Notes under the pieces: model-generated | The model's database searches: none | Seen by the model: the letters and a program-made list of their open reading frames with translations, nothing else | What the model was told of the DNA's origin: nothing | Position numbers and translations under genes: made by a program | NCBI RefSeq assembly: GCF_003259745.1 | Contig: NZ_QLMC01000012.1 | Coordinates: forward strand, 1-43,913 | From: Larkinella arboricola | GTDB lineage: Bacteria > Bacteroidota > Bacteroidia > Cytophagales > Spirosomataceae | Length of the DNA: 43,913 nucleotides | Direction: 5' to 3' | Shown: in pieces, positions 7,301 to 16,546 of the stretch | Numbering within the stretch: position 1 is the first letter of the stretch | How the letters are laid out: the number at the start of each line of letters is the position of its first letter

Positions 7301-7559
7301 GCCAAAATCTTGTTGTATAAGTAAAAACGCTTCTTACTGCTTTTTTGCATTCTCCCGCTGTATAGGATTTAATACCATAGGCTTTTGCTTCACATATATT
7401 ACCATATGTCTTTCCATTACACCCACAGACAGGATCATAGTTGGTATAACACCCTGAGGAATCCCTTGGCTTTTCAGTACATGTTAAGTCCGGACTCACT
7501 TCTTTGCTGCGGCAACATAGAAAAGCAATGAGTAAGGGGAAAGACAGAAATGGGCGCAT
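7284..7559 (-). CDS. Kazal-type protease inhibitor domain protein
   Basis: The 91-residue protein has a signal sequence MRPFLSFPLLIAFLCC, probably a lipoprotein type with cysteine at 15 or 16, followed by one Kazal domain (about 27-72): C at 27, CYTNYDPVCGCNGKTYGN, ICEAKAYG and a final GEC. The VCGCNGKTYGNICEA block with its paired cysteines is diagnostic. Kazal domains bind serine proteases as pseudosubstrates; in Bacteroidetes such small surface proteins are presumed to protect against host, competitor or self proteases. Its 20-residue tail after the domain is unremarkable. Confidence 0.85.
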   Translation of the reverse strand: MRPFLSFPLLIAFLCCRSKEVSPDLTCTEKPRDSSGCYTNYDPVCGCNGKTYGNICEAKAYGIKSYTAGECKKAVRSVFTYTTRFWLESNQ

Positions 7560-7986
7560 AATAATCAGTTTTTGATACGACCCCTACTATGTTAAAATGG
7601 TTGAAACTCCTGTTGTATAATCAATGTGGCTGTTGCAAAAGTCGCTATCCGAAATCATCGGCTTAAAAAATCGGTATTTTTAAGCTAATCCATTGTCTTG
7701 TCCTAAAATCGTTCGATTGAGCGGGTACCATTGAATACCCAGGACAACTGGAGTAGGCAGTTTGATGCTTTTTACTTACCTTGTTTTGACTTCAGAACCA
7801 AGCTCATCAACCTATAAATGGTACCTATCAGTCCTTCCTGAAATCTGGGCTGGAATGGATCATGCCTCCCCAAGAGGTACTTGATGAATTCACTGGTGAT
7901 CTCCCCCGCGAGAATCCCGTATAGTAAAATCTTGATTCACCCATCCATTCCCTGAAGTCAGTTTGTGCTTCTAATCAGCCAAAACC
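7560..7986. other. Non-coding stretch with AT-rich stem-loop
   Basis: A 9-base stem (GCTTAAAAA at 7661-7669, TTTTTAAGC at 7677-7685) with a 7-base loop could act as a weak bidirectional terminator. The rest of the region before the IS110 fragment has stop-rich frames and no recognisable gene. Confidence 0.45.
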
Positions 7987-8224
7987 ATGGGAAAGCCAAC
8001 TGCAGACTTGCCAATCGTCAATCCTCATGCTGCCGGAATTGATCGCACCGGCGCCCCGGATCGGCTCCCGTAACCATTGGGTAGCCGTCGATCAGAATAA
8101 GGAAAACGTCCAATCCTTTGGCGTTTACACGCTCGACCACCAACTTCTCATCAATCATCTACGGCAGTATGGTATTACGTCGGTAGCCATGGAAAGCACG
8201 GGTAGTTACTATATATTCCGGTGA
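7987..8224 (+). pseudogene. IS110 transposase N-terminus, frameshifted and truncated
   Basis: The start MGKPTADLPIVNPHAAGID in one frame continues in another frame as IGSRNHWVAVDQNKENV, then FGVYTLDHQLLINHLRQYG and SVAMESTGSYY, all hallmarks of the DEDD domain of IS110-family transposases. The frames are separated by exactly 16 GC-rich bases at 8044-8059; removing them restores a continuous GID-IGSRNHW reading. The gene is then cut off about 8224, next to the ISL3 left end. The remainder of the transposase is not found on the other side of ISL3. Confidence 0.85.
8044..8059. repeat. GC-rich micro-insertion 2 (16 bases, in IS110 gene)
   Basis: CGCACCGGCGCCCCGG sits between GAT and ATC in the DEDD motif region. 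It causes the frameshift in this transposase. It resembles the insertions at 1706, 24168, 34293 and 34493 in size, GC content and a shared ACCG/CGCC core. Confidence 0.65.
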
Positions 8225-8226
8225 AT

Positions 8227-9877
8227 GGCTCATCGTCACTTTTGGTGAATCCGATCTTATGCAGATGGCATTATCATCCTTCGACGGAGTAACTCAAAAC
8301 TCGCCCTGCCGTACATGGCTCGTTTCACCGTTTTCAGCCGATTCACTTGCCCTTCTACCTGACCACTACTCCATGTGGATTGAAAGGCTTGCCGGACGGC
8401 AGCATAATCCGATTCTAGACTCCGACTAAAGTGTCGTAAAGCATTAATTTCGGACTGTTTGGCCACTGATAGCCAGTGATCTAACCCGTTATCGTCTTGA
8501 TCTTTCATTAAATTTCGGAATTGCAAAGCCAATTTGTGAGCTGTCTGTGCCAATGGGCAATTCAAATAAACCCGTTGTATAAAATCTCTGGCAGCTTCGT
8601 CCTGAATCGAATTTAAAGGGCGCATCAACCACTGACTGACCTGGCGCACGGAGTAGTAGGTTATTTGGGGACTCAGCGGCAATAATACTTTGGGATTTCT
8701 GGGATAGCTCCGAATCATCCGAAACAAACTACTGGCTCCGCCTCGAAAACCCCGTTGCTGAATCTCAGCATGCAGAATAGCAATACGCTGTTCGCCTTCC
8801 TGCCACCGCTGGCGAATGTAAGTTTCGTAAGCCGATACCCCGGAGGTTCGGACCGGGGTGTGCTTTCGGGCAGTGTATTGAGTCCATTGAAGGTATTTTC
8901 TTACTGTGGTACGTGAGATGCCCAGCTGCCGGGCAATGGAACGGCCCGAATGACCCGCTTGTTGCAAAGTCTTAACTTGCTCAAATCGTATCTGGCGGTT
9001 ACTAACTGGGGCAGAAGGCTTTTGCACTGGCTGGTCTTCGATAGCTTCCTGCCCTTGCAGACTCAGTTCTTGGGCCGTTTGTCGTAACAGGATCTGTTGC
9101 CCTTCCACAAACCGCTCAATCGCATCGCCTAAGTTCTTTAACAGATGCCACCGGTCGGCAATCTGCACCGCCTGGGGGGCGCCTTCGGTCGCTACTAAGG
9201 CATAGGTACTGGCTCGATCCCGGCAGATGATTTCCACCCCCGGATGATCTAGTAGCCACTGTTTCAGCGTTTGCGTTTCCCGATCCGGTAGCAGATCGAC
9301 CACTTTTTGCTTTTCCAAATCGACTAGAATAGTGCCATAGCGATCTCCCTTTTTAAATGCCCAATCGTCCACTCCTAATACTTTGGGCGTTTGCTGAGCC
9401 GGTAACGGAGCGGACAGTAGGCGTCGAAGTAGGGTTGAACCACTAACTTTAAGTCCAAAGAGCTTACACACCCGACTCCCGACTTGGCCACCAGTAATCA
9501 TAGCGATCTGGAGCAATTTCATTTGGCAAGCTTCCATCCAGCGGGCATAGGGATGAATGCACATTGAAAATCGTTCCGTAAATATCCGACGAGAGCAGTC
9601 AGAGTTATCACAAAAAAACTTACGGACTTTTAACTGCCAAATCAAAGGCTTGCTTACCACAGGTAAGTCGGTAAGCTTCCGATAATACCGGCTATGGATG
9701 CGCTTACTGAGCATAGCGCAGCATGGACACGACTTTCATGGATCGGTGCTGATCAGTTGAACCTGGAAACCATCAGATGATTCGATAACGGCCGTACATG
9801 TAAGAAACGGCAGGGAAGATAAAAAAGACGCCAACACGTCTAGTAAACACCAATTTCACCAAAAGTGACGATGAGCC
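8227..9877 (-). mobile_element. ISL3-family insertion sequence
   Basis: Perfect 23-base terminal inverted repeats lie at 8227-8249 (starting GGCTCATCGTCAC) and 9855-9877, enclosing one transposase on the minus strand. The expected 8-base target duplication is not seen (flanks CGGTGAAT and AATATGCC), suggesting rearrangement after insertion. Confidence 0.88.
8257..9837 (-). pseudogene. ISL3 transposase with in-frame nonsense codon
   Basis: Translation through one TGA (plus positions 9736-9738) gives a complete ISL3-type transposase of about 526 residues, from a GTG at 9837 or TTG at 9834. The N-terminus (FLTCTAVIESSDGFQVQLIS) leads, across the stop, into KSCPCC...HSRYYR, the CPxC half of the zinc ribbon. 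After it come the FFCDNSDCSRRIFTERF zinc segment, the catalytic VLGVDDWAFKKGDRYG and ICRDRASTYA, an HTH (SIARQLGISRTTVRKYL) and the final acidic motif QVEGQVNRLKTVKRAMYGR. An internal ATG at 9714 would give 485 residues without the first zinc ligands, so activity is doubtful. Confidence 0.8.
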
Positions 9878-10237
9878 AATATGCCCGGAATGGGGTCAGC
9901 ATCACCGGAATATCCAGCTTCCTGGAACAGGGGGCTTTTTTTGTTGGAGAGGGCAGGAAGGGCAACCCAACCGACGGGCAATTACGATGAGCCAACTTCT
10001 CCGAAATATACAGTTAATGGACATCATCCCCTGGATGCCCAGTTAGTCAAAGGGTCACATGGCCGATTGCCGGACTCAGAATCAGATTATCCAGTCTTTC
10101 TGACGTATTGCCCAGAGTTATTGCCCCAAACCTATACATATATACAAATCTCGGAAAGTTGTATCCCTAAAATGCTTCATCGAATAGTATGTCAATAAGA
10201 ATAAACTCTTGCACTTATTAAAGTAAGATTAATTTTA
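9878..10237. other. Non-coding stretch with IS-end-like sequences
   Basis: An open frame of about 105 codons from 9881 has no protein-like features and I do not call it. TCACCGGAATAT at 9902-9913 is the exact complement of 8213-8224 on the other side of ISL3. TTACGATGAGCC at 9982-9993 closely resembles the ISL3 right terminus, so a second related IS end may be present. Confidence 0.45.
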
Positions 10238-10270
10238 TTTGGACTATTTATAAATAATAACTTAGTTTTG
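10238..10270 (+). promoter_or_regulatory. Promoter of the TonB receptor operon
   Basis: TTTG at 10238-10241, a 21-base spacer and TAGTTTTG at 10263-10270 match the Bacteroidetes consensus in full. Transcription should begin about 10275, leaving a leader of about 180 bases before the receptor start. Confidence 0.7.
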
Positions 10271-10289
10271 TGCCACTGTTTATGACATC

Positions 10290-10440
10290 CAGAATGTAGC
10301 TGCAACTACGTTTCGAGAGCTGATCAGCTTTGACGAAAGCCTTTGGGCGACTTTAAGCGGTGAGTATAAACAAAAAGAGCCGGTCGGCTGCAACCTTCCG
10401 GCTCGGCCTGTCTGGCGACAGGTGCTCTACAACGGGGTAA
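10290..10440 (+). promoter_or_regulatory. Structured 5' leader of the TonB receptor operon
   Basis: Three helices can be drawn by eye: a stem around the palindrome AGCTGATCAGCT (about 10319-10330, flanked by TTTCG and CGAAA), a hairpin GAGCCGG/CCGGCTC and a hairpin CCTGTC-TGGC-GACAGG shortly before the start codon; AGAGC and GCTCT can also pair around the last two. It does not match the cobalamin, TPP, SAM or fluoride riboswitch patterns as I know them. It may be an unassigned cis-regulatory RNA. Confidence 0.4.
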
Positions 10441-10453
10441 CATTATAAAGCAA

Positions 10454-12787
10454 ATGCAAATTAACAAAATTCTGCATGTAGGACTTCTATGTCTTCTTAC
10501 TTATTGTGGATGGGCTCAACAAACGGGGAGCAGTCTGATTGGAACCATACGAACGGCTGAGGGGCAGCCACTACCGGGGGCATCGATTAGCCTGACCGAC
10601 AGAAGCTCGGGAACGTTCGCCGATCCACAGGGAACGTATCGGCTGGAAAACCTAAGCGCCGGTAAACACACCGTCGTTGTCTCGTTTGTTGGTTATCAGA
10701 AAACCAGCCGGGTGGTTCACGTGCATGAAGGCAAGCCGACGCGGATGGACGTCAACCTGCAGCCCGAATCCAACGAATTAGATGCGGTGACTGTAATCGG
10801 TCGTACCGAAGTCCAGGAGGTGAATCGACAGTCGTTCAATGTTACCGCCATTGATGCCAAGCAACTCTATAATTCCACACTTGATCTCAGCAGTGCACTG
10901 GATCGAGTGTCCGGCGTACGGGTGCGCGAATCAGGGGGCGTAGGCTCCAATTTCAATCTTTCCTTAAACGGTTTTTCTGGCAACCGTATCCGGTATTTCA
11001 TTGACGGAGTACCGATGGACAATTTCGGCTCCTCCTTTCAAATCAATAACATTCCGATCAATACCGCTGAAAGGCTTGAAGTATATAAAGGGGTTGTTCC
11101 GATCTGGCTGGGTTCGGATGCGTTGGGAGGGGCGATCAACATTGTTACCGGCGATCGTTTTCGGAATTATGTAGATGCTTCTTATTCCTATGGCTCTTTT
11201 AATACGCATCGTAGCGTCGTAAATACAGCGTTTACGACCAAAAGTGGCTTTACGATACGTCTAAATGCCTTCCAGAACTACTCGGACAACAACTACAAAG
11301 TTACTGTTGATGCCGCCGATATTTATACGGGTGCTTATAAGCCCAATGCCGTCGTCAGGCGTTTTCACGATACGTATCACAACGAAACGGTTATTGCCAA
11401 TGTAGGCGTGGTCGGTAAAAAATTCGCCGACCAACTGCTGTTGGGAATCACTCTTGGGAAAAATTATAAGGAATTACAAACGGGAGCCCGAATGGTTGCG
11501 GTCTTCGGTGGCTGGCACAGACGGGGCAATATTGTCATGCCCACGGTAAAGTACCGCAAAACAAACCTGATCAAAGGCCTCGATGTGACGCTGAATGCCA
11601 ATTACAACCTGGGCAAGGAACGTAACATCGATACACTGTCGGCACGATTTGACTGGTATGGTAATTCAAAGCCGAATCCGAATGGAGAAGGCCGTGGCCG
11701 CAGTCTGTCGACATACGGTAATAACAATGGACTACTAACCGCAACCGCCAACTACAAATTATCGGATCGACAAGCCATTGCGCTAAGTAACGTCTTCAGT
11801 ACGTTTTATCGAAAAGGCACAGATGTATTTAACGAAAGTTTCACGCAGGGCGATATACGACCCCGACTCAATAAGAATGTATTGGGTGTAGGCTATACCT
11901 ACGATGTGAAAGATAAATGGAGCACCTCTATTTTTGGCAAATATTTATACCAGAAAACGCCCGGCCAAACCACATTCAGGAAATTTGGTTATGGTGTGGC
12001 CACCAGTTATTTCCTGACACCCGGTTTTCAGTTGAAAGCTTCGTACGAGCAAGCTAATCGTTTGCCGGAAGCCAACGAACTTTTTGGGGATGTGGAATTA
12101 GTGCAGGGTAATCTTTCCCTAAAACCTGAGCAAAGTCAGAACATAAACGTTGGGTTCACCTACAGTTTTGTGGCTAAAGAAGATCACCGTTTTCTGATCA
12201 ATGCAAACGCCATTTACCGGTATTCCGATAATTACATCTATTCCAGATTCAATCAGAATCAATCGGCTCTGGTACTGGATAACCTCGACGGCGTATTTAC
12301 CCTCGGCGGTGAAGGAGAAATCCGGTATTCCTACAAACGATTCTTATCGGCCGGAGCAACCCTCACCTATCAGAAACTGGAGAACCGACAACAGTACGTG
12401 TTTGATAGCAACGGCAATCGGGTCCTGAGCCCGGTTTACAAGGACCAAATGCCCAATATTCCGTATTTCTTCGGCAATGCAGATGCCTCGCTGACACTGA
12501 GGGATCTCGGACAAAAAGGAAACGTACTGAACATTGGCTACAATCTGCTGTACGTCCATGCCTTTTGGCTCTACTGGCCCAGTCGCGGGGGCGATAAGCT
12601 TAGTATTCCAAGGCAAGTTAGTCATGATCTGAATGCGGTATATAGTCTGAAGAATGGCAAGTACAATATCGGACTAGAGGCACGTAACATCACGGACAAT
12701 CTGCTGTATGACAACTTCAGCTTACAAAAGCCCGGTCGGGGCTTCTACCTGAACTTTCGTTATTTCTTTAATTCGTTTAACATATAA
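10454..12787 (+). CDS. TonB-dependent outer-membrane receptor
   Basis: The 777-residue protein has a signal peptide (to about 21, ending CGWAQ), a carboxypeptidase-regulatory-like domain (about 26-105: GTIRTAEGQPLPGASISLTD, TYRLENLSAGKHTVVVSFVG), a TonB-box-like DAVTVIGRTE (about 109-118), a plug domain (about 120-235, with YFIDGVPMDNFG and EVYKGVVPIWLGSDALGG) and a long beta-barrel ending in RYFFNSFNI with the terminal aromatic pattern of outer-membrane proteins. At 777 residues it is of the iron-siderophore type rather than the SusC type. It is the first gene of the operon and overlaps the next by one base (TAATG). The neighbouring DUF4374 and PepSY genes support a ferric siderophore substrate; the ligand itself cannot be told. 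Confidence 0.93.
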   Translation: MQINKILHVGLLCLLTYCGWAQQTGSSLIGTIRTAEGQPLPGASISLTDRSSGTFADPQGTYRLENLSAGKHTVVVSFVGYQKTSRVVHVHEGKPTRMDVNLQPESNELDAVTVIGRTEVQEVNRQSFNVTAIDAKQLYNSTLDLSSALDRVSGVRVRESGGVGSNFNLSLNGFSGNRIRYFIDGVPMDNFGSSFQINNIPINTAERLEVYKGVVPIWLGSDALGGAINIVTGDRFRNYVDASYSYGSFNTHRSVVNTAFTTKSGFTIRLNAFQNYSDNNYKVTVDAADIYTGAYKPNAVVRRFHDTYHNETVIANVGVVGKKFADQLLLGITLGKNYKELQTGARMVAVFGGWHRRGNIVMPTVKYRKTNLIKGLDVTLNANYNLGKERNIDTLSARFDWYGNSKPNPNGEGRGRSLSTYGNNNGLLTATANYKLSDRQAIALSNVFSTFYRKGTDVFNESFTQGDIRPRLNKNVLGVGYTYDVKDKWSTSIFGKYLYQKTPGQTTFRKFGYGVATSYFLTPGFQLKASYEQANRLPEANELFGDVELVQGNLSLKPEQSQNINVGFTYSFVAKEDHRFLINANAIYRYSDNYIYSRFNQNQSALVLDNLDGVFTLGGEGEIRYSYKRFLSAGATLTYQKLENRQQYVFDSNGNRVLSPVYKDQMPNIPYFFGNADASLTLRDLGQKGNVLNIGYNLLYVHAFWLYWPSRGGDKLSIPRQVSHDLNAVYSLKNGKYNIGLEARNITDNLLYDNFSLQKPGRGFYLNFRYFFNSFNI

Positions 12788-14001
12788 TGTCTATGAAATT
12801 CAGATCGACTCTCGCGCTAACTATGGCTGCGGGGATTCTGGCCTCGTGTAGTGACAAGAATGAAATCGCACTCGACAATCCAGGTAATTACATCTTGGCG
12901 GTTAGTCCGGCGGCCTCCACGGGTGTGGCTGATTATCTGATAACGGCTCAAAACCTGGATACCGGCACCATCTCAACGGCAGGCAATGGAGTTGAGCAGG
13001 ATGGAACGTACCGCTATTATGTAACGCATAATGGCAAGTTCTTCAGTATGCTTTACGGGCAGGGTAATCCCGGAGCTGTTACCGCCTACAATATCCAGAA
13101 TGGTAAACTGACCAAACTAACCAATTTTCAGACCGAAACCGTACAAGCCTTTGCACCATTTAATGATGACCTGTTGTTATTCAAAATTTCACGAAGCCTG
13201 ACGGCGCCTACCTCAAGCTGGTATAAGGTAAATACCAACAGCCTGACCATCTCCTCAGAAGGTACCGTCAACACCCTCGACCTGACCGGGTTGGGCGAAC
13301 TGGCTCATTTCACCTGGATCAAGCAAGTGGGTACGAAGCTATTTGCTCCTTATCAAACCATTAACGATCGAAGCTTCAATACGGCTTATCCCGATCAGGC
13401 TTCCATTGCTATTTTCAATTATGCCGATATGAAACTTGACAAGGTGATTACGGATAAGCGGACTAGTTTTATTGGGAAGTATTTCACAGACGGCCTTTCT
13501 GTTCAGGAAAATGGGGATATCTATGGATTTTCTCCCGCAGCTGCCACAACAGGAGGGACGATTTCTACGACCAAACCCTCGGCTGTCTTAAAAATCAAGT
13601 CAGGTACTACCGAGTTTGATCAAAGCTATTTCTTCGACGTGGAGGCCGCCAGCGGTGGAATGAGCATTACTTCGTGGCTGTATGTAGGGAACAATACGTA
13701 TATCGTAAACGCTGTGGCAAGGGCTGAAAAAACGAATGGATTTCCGAATGGTAATCATATAGGTATTGTGAATGTAATTGATAAAACCTACAAAGCGGTT
13801 ACAGGCATGCCTGACGTGGCCAGCATCTCCAACCTGACCACCACCAACTATACGCCTAAAGATGGTAAAACAGGGTACATCGGTGTCAACTTAACCGACG
13901 GCACCAGCTACATCTATAAGATTGATGCAAGCACGCAAACGGCTACCCGAGGTTTAAAAGTGGAAGGTGGTGCCGTTACCGCCGTACAAAATCTGAAATA
14001 A
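12787..14001 (+). CDS. DUF4374-type lipoprotein of siderophore locus
   Basis: The 404-residue protein has a lipoprotein signal (lipobox LASC, Cys about 21) and a beta-propeller-like mature part with repeated blades such as GTISTAGNGVEQDGTYRYYV, VTAYNIQNGKLTKLTNF and KAVTGMPDVASISNLTTT. This matches DUF4374 proteins, which are regularly encoded next to TonB receptors for siderophores in Bacteroidetes. It probably sits in the outer membrane or periplasm and helps bind or hand over the ligand; that role is inferred from neighbourhood. Its start overlaps the receptor stop, so translation is coupled. Confidence 0.82.
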   Translation: MSMKFRSTLALTMAAGILASCSDKNEIALDNPGNYILAVSPAASTGVADYLITAQNLDTGTISTAGNGVEQDGTYRYYVTHNGKFFSMLYGQGNPGAVTAYNIQNGKLTKLTNFQTETVQAFAPFNDDLLLFKISRSLTAPTSSWYKVNTNSLTISSEGTVNTLDLTGLGELAHFTWIKQVGTKLFAPYQTINDRSFNTAYPDQASIAIFNYADMKLDKVITDKRTSFIGKYFTDGLSVQENGDIYGFSPAAATTGGTISTTKPSAVLKIKSGTTEFDQSYFFDVEAASGGMSITSWLYVGNNTYIVNAVARAEKTNGFPNGNHIGIVNVIDKTYKAVTGMPDVASISNLTTTNYTPKDGKTGYIGVNLTDGTSYIYKIDASTQTATRGLKVEGGAVTAVQNLK

Positions 14002-14018
14002 GACATCCTGATGCCACC

Positions 14019-14048
14019 GAACCAGAGGCTTCCAGGAGCCTCTGGTTC
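14019..14048 (+). terminator. 12-base stem-loop after the DUF4374 gene
   Basis: GAACCAGAGGCT and AGCCTCTGGTTC pair perfectly around a six-base loop. The following GCTGAGTTTG is only weakly T-rich, so it may attenuate read-through into the four downstream genes or protect the upstream mRNA end rather than terminate fully. Confidence 0.55.
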
Positions 14049-14092
14049 GCTGAGTTTGTAAAGCACAACTGGTAAATCATTCTGAACTGCTT

Positions 14093-14416
14093 ATGCTCAC
14101 CACCTTGTACTTCGTACAGTTTATCGCCTTTTACCTTTGGCAAATCACGGCTCCTAAACGTCAGCCCGTAGGCGGGTTCTGGACCTACGCGGTAGCGAAC
14201 AAATCGCAGACGCGTCTTATTGGGGTTGCCTTATCGCTGGCCGCTTGCGTAGGCTTTGTCGCTCAATGGGGTTTGGCAAGTGGCCTATTTGGCTTTTTTG
14301 TGGGGTTGATGGCCGTTGGTTGTCTTTCAGTGGTCATCGAGCCGTTGAATTACTTGCGTGTTCAGGGAGTTGCTGCGATCTATATCAGTTGTGTGCTCTT
14401 AGAAATGATCCTTTAG
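14093..14416 (+). CDS. Small inner-membrane protein, DUF3325-like
   Basis: The 107-residue protein has three to four hydrophobic segments (about 1-18, 42-62, 66-82 and 88-107) and little else. Size, topology and position between a TonB receptor and a PepSY protein recall the DUF3325 proteins of iron-uptake loci in Proteobacteria, but sequence likeness is weak by eye. Two bases separate it from the next gene, so it belongs to the same transcript. Confidence 0.6.
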   Translation: MLTTLYFVQFIAFYLWQITAPKRQPVGGFWTYAVANKSQTRLIGVALSLAACVGFVAQWGLASGLFGFFVGLMAVGCLSVVIEPLNYLRVQGVAAIYISCVLLEMIL

Positions 14417-14418
14417 CT

Positions 14419-14694
14419 ATGCCAGCCAATAAAAAATACCTGACAAAATCGCCTTGGATAAAATTATCTAAACTACTGGCGGGTTCGCTAGGTGGTTACT
14501 TAGTGACCATTAGTTTTCACGCGGCCCTGACCCGCGTGTTTCCGAAGGAATACGTCATGGTGACCTCGTTCATAACGGGCTACCTACTTTGGGCAACGCT
14601 TTTATTAGTTGCTTTCCTGATCCCGCAAGCCTGGAAAACCTGGGCCATCTATGCGCTAGCAATAGGGGTCTGTTCAGGCATTTACTTCATTTGA
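14419..14694 (+). CDS. Small inner-membrane protein, DUF3649-like
   Basis: I place the start at MPANKKYLTKSPWIKLSKLLAGSLGG, two bases after the previous stop, rather than at an earlier in-frame codon inside the upstream gene. The 91-residue protein has three membrane helices (about 15-35, 48-66 and 72-90) and a short charged N-terminus. The conserved-looking LAGSLGGYLVTISFHAAL segment and its position just before a PepSY gene match the 'iron uptake protein' family DUF3649. Its molecular role is unknown. Confidence 0.65.
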   Translation: MPANKKYLTKSPWIKLSKLLAGSLGGYLVTISFHAALTRVFPKEYVMVTSFITGYLLWATLLLVAFLIPQAWKTWAIYALAIGVCSGIYFI

Positions 14695-14707
14695 ATCGGT
14701 TACGGTT

Positions 14708-16387
14708 ATGGACAACAGGAAATACAATATTTATTTCAATACCCATACGATTAGTGGCATCATTATCTGCGCGATTTTGTATGTTATGTTCTTTGCCGGT
14801 TCGTTCTCCTTCTTTAAGGACGATTTGGCCTCGTGGCAAAAAAATGAGTCCTATTTGAGCCATGAAGCGGAGGTAAAAAAGAATTTCAACTTTATTCTGG
14901 ATTCACTCGCCAAACATCATACGCTGAAAGGGCGTGATTTTGACCTGACGATGCAACGGCATCAGGCGGGCGTATACGTTTCGATGACGGCCTCGCACGA
15001 TCCGATTGTACAAAAACAAAAGAAGCCTAAAAAGAAACCGGAAGGAAGACGTGGCCGGGGTAGAGGTGGAGATGAGGATTCTGCGTTCTTTACCTATGAT
15101 TTCAGCAAACAGCAGGAGGCTGATTACGCGTCCAGCTATACCATCGGTGAATTTTTGTACCGCTTACACTTTTTAGCGCAACTAAACCAGGTTTTCCCCT
15201 TTCGTATTGGCGTACCCTTTGGTTACCTGCTGGCCGGTATTGTCTCCTTCATCTTTCTATTTGCCCTCATTACGGGGTTGCTGCTGCACTGGGACAAGAT
15301 TGTATCTAATTTCTTTACGTTCAGGCCCTGGAGTAAACGCAAAACTTTATGGACCGATCTGCATACGGTTCTGGGGGTGATCGGTTTTCCGTATCAACTC
15401 GTGTTCGCGATAACGGGCGTGATCCTGATCTTTAATTCCTTCCTGATTATTCCCTATACGAAGTTATTTTACAAGGGCAATGAAGAAAAAATATACCAGG
15501 ATCTGGGGTATGGCATAAAGTCAGATTTTACGTATGCGAACCAGCCGTTGGCCACCCCATTCGATATCAACCGGCTGGTTACTCAGACCGAACAGAAATG
15601 GCCCCAAAGCGATATCAGTTTGATTGCCATCCGAAATTACGGGGATGAAAACATGCACGTGGTGATCCAAGGAAAGCCCCATACGGATGCCCAGCTGAAT
15701 GGTCAGGGGGAAATCATCTACCGGATACGCGACCAGAAGATTATTTCGGAACGTGCCCCGCTGGCAACGCCTTCGTATATACACACAGTCAGAGGGCTCA
15801 TTTTACGGCTGCATTTTGGCGATTTTGGTGGTAGGCCCCTGCGCGTGGTCTATTTCGTTTTGGGTATTCTGGGCTGTATCGTCATCAACTCCGGCGTGAT
15901 GATCTGGCTGGTAGCTAGGGACAATAAGAATATTCCCGCCCGTAAACGAACCTTTAATTTCTGGACTGCCAACGTCTATATCTCCTCCAGCTTAAGTATG
16001 TTGCCCGTTACGGCTTTCACCATGACGGCATTGCTGCTGCTCAATAAACCGGACCAATCGGATATCTATCATTGGTACTTTTATTCCTGGCTCACCCTGG
16101 GCGTTTATTTCCTGATTCGGAAAGATCTGGCCCTGGTGAATCGGCAATCGCTATGCTTATCCATGGTAACCTGTTTTCTACTGCCTCTGGCTGACGGGGT
16201 CAGACGCGGTAACTGGTTTTGGAACACTTTTACCCGTGGTGCTTTTGACATCCTGTTTATCGATGTGCTTTTTCTTTGTTTATCGATTATTAGCGGAGTT
16301 ATTCTGTGGAAGCTTGAGCAGAAAAAGCGTACTCATCCAAGTTCGGTACAGGTAAAAGAGAAAGTTGGCCAATTAGGCACTTCTTGA
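14708..16387 (+). CDS. PepSY-associated membrane protein, reductase-like
   Basis: The 559-residue protein has a PepSY_TM architecture: helix 1 (about 13-33) after NTHTISG, a large periplasmic part, helices at about 175-197, 218-245 (with LHTVLGVIGFPYQLVFAITG) and 372-402, and three or four more near the C-terminus. Histidines within or beside helices (H13, the H of DLHTVLG, H of RLHFGDFGG) are candidate haem ligands. The family is linked to ferric-siderophore reduction at the inner membrane, which fits its place in this operon. A lysine/arginine/glycine-rich insert (about 103-123, KQKKPKKKPEGRRGRGRGG) in the periplasmic loop is unusual. Confidence 0.85.
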   Translation: MDNRKYNIYFNTHTISGIIICAILYVMFFAGSFSFFKDDLASWQKNESYLSHEAEVKKNFNFILDSLAKHHTLKGRDFDLTMQRHQAGVYVSMTASHDPIVQKQKKPKKKPEGRRGRGRGGDEDSAFFTYDFSKQQEADYASSYTIGEFLYRLHFLAQLNQVFPFRIGVPFGYLLAGIVSFIFLFALITGLLLHWDKIVSNFFTFRPWSKRKTLWTDLHTVLGVIGFPYQLVFAITGVILIFNSFLIIPYTKLFYKGNEEKIYQDLGYGIKSDFTYANQPLATPFDINRLVTQTEQKWPQSDISLIAIRNYGDENMHVVIQGKPHTDAQLNGQGEIIYRIRDQKIISERAPLATPSYIHTVRGLILRLHFGDFGGRPLRVVYFVLGILGCIVINSGVMIWLVARDNKNIPARKRTFNFWTANVYISSSLSMLPVTAFTMTALLLLNKPDQSDIYHWYFYSWLTLGVYFLIRKDLALVNRQSLCLSMVTCFLLPLADGVRRGNWFWNTFTRGAFDILFIDVLFLCLSIISGVILWKLEQKKRTHPSSVQVKEKVGQLGTS

Positions 16388-16546
16388 TACAGGATAGCTT
16401 AACTGCTAGTGCACCCTCACGCCCGATGGTAACCGATTCCTGCACCCACACTTCGTTTGGTAGACACGGTTTTATCCTTGCCGATCTGAATAAACAGAAT
16501 CATTCCTTTTCTCATCAAATCAATAGTCCATTTCAACAACCTTGTC

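Noticed and set aside
9881-10198. 105-codon plus-strand frame after ISL3
   Set aside because: It starts at an IS border, crosses IS-end-like sequence and the residues show no domain or family likeness.
10275-10453. Cobalamin riboswitch in the TonB leader
   Set aside because: A GCCACTG string is present, but the rest of the class core does not follow in order.
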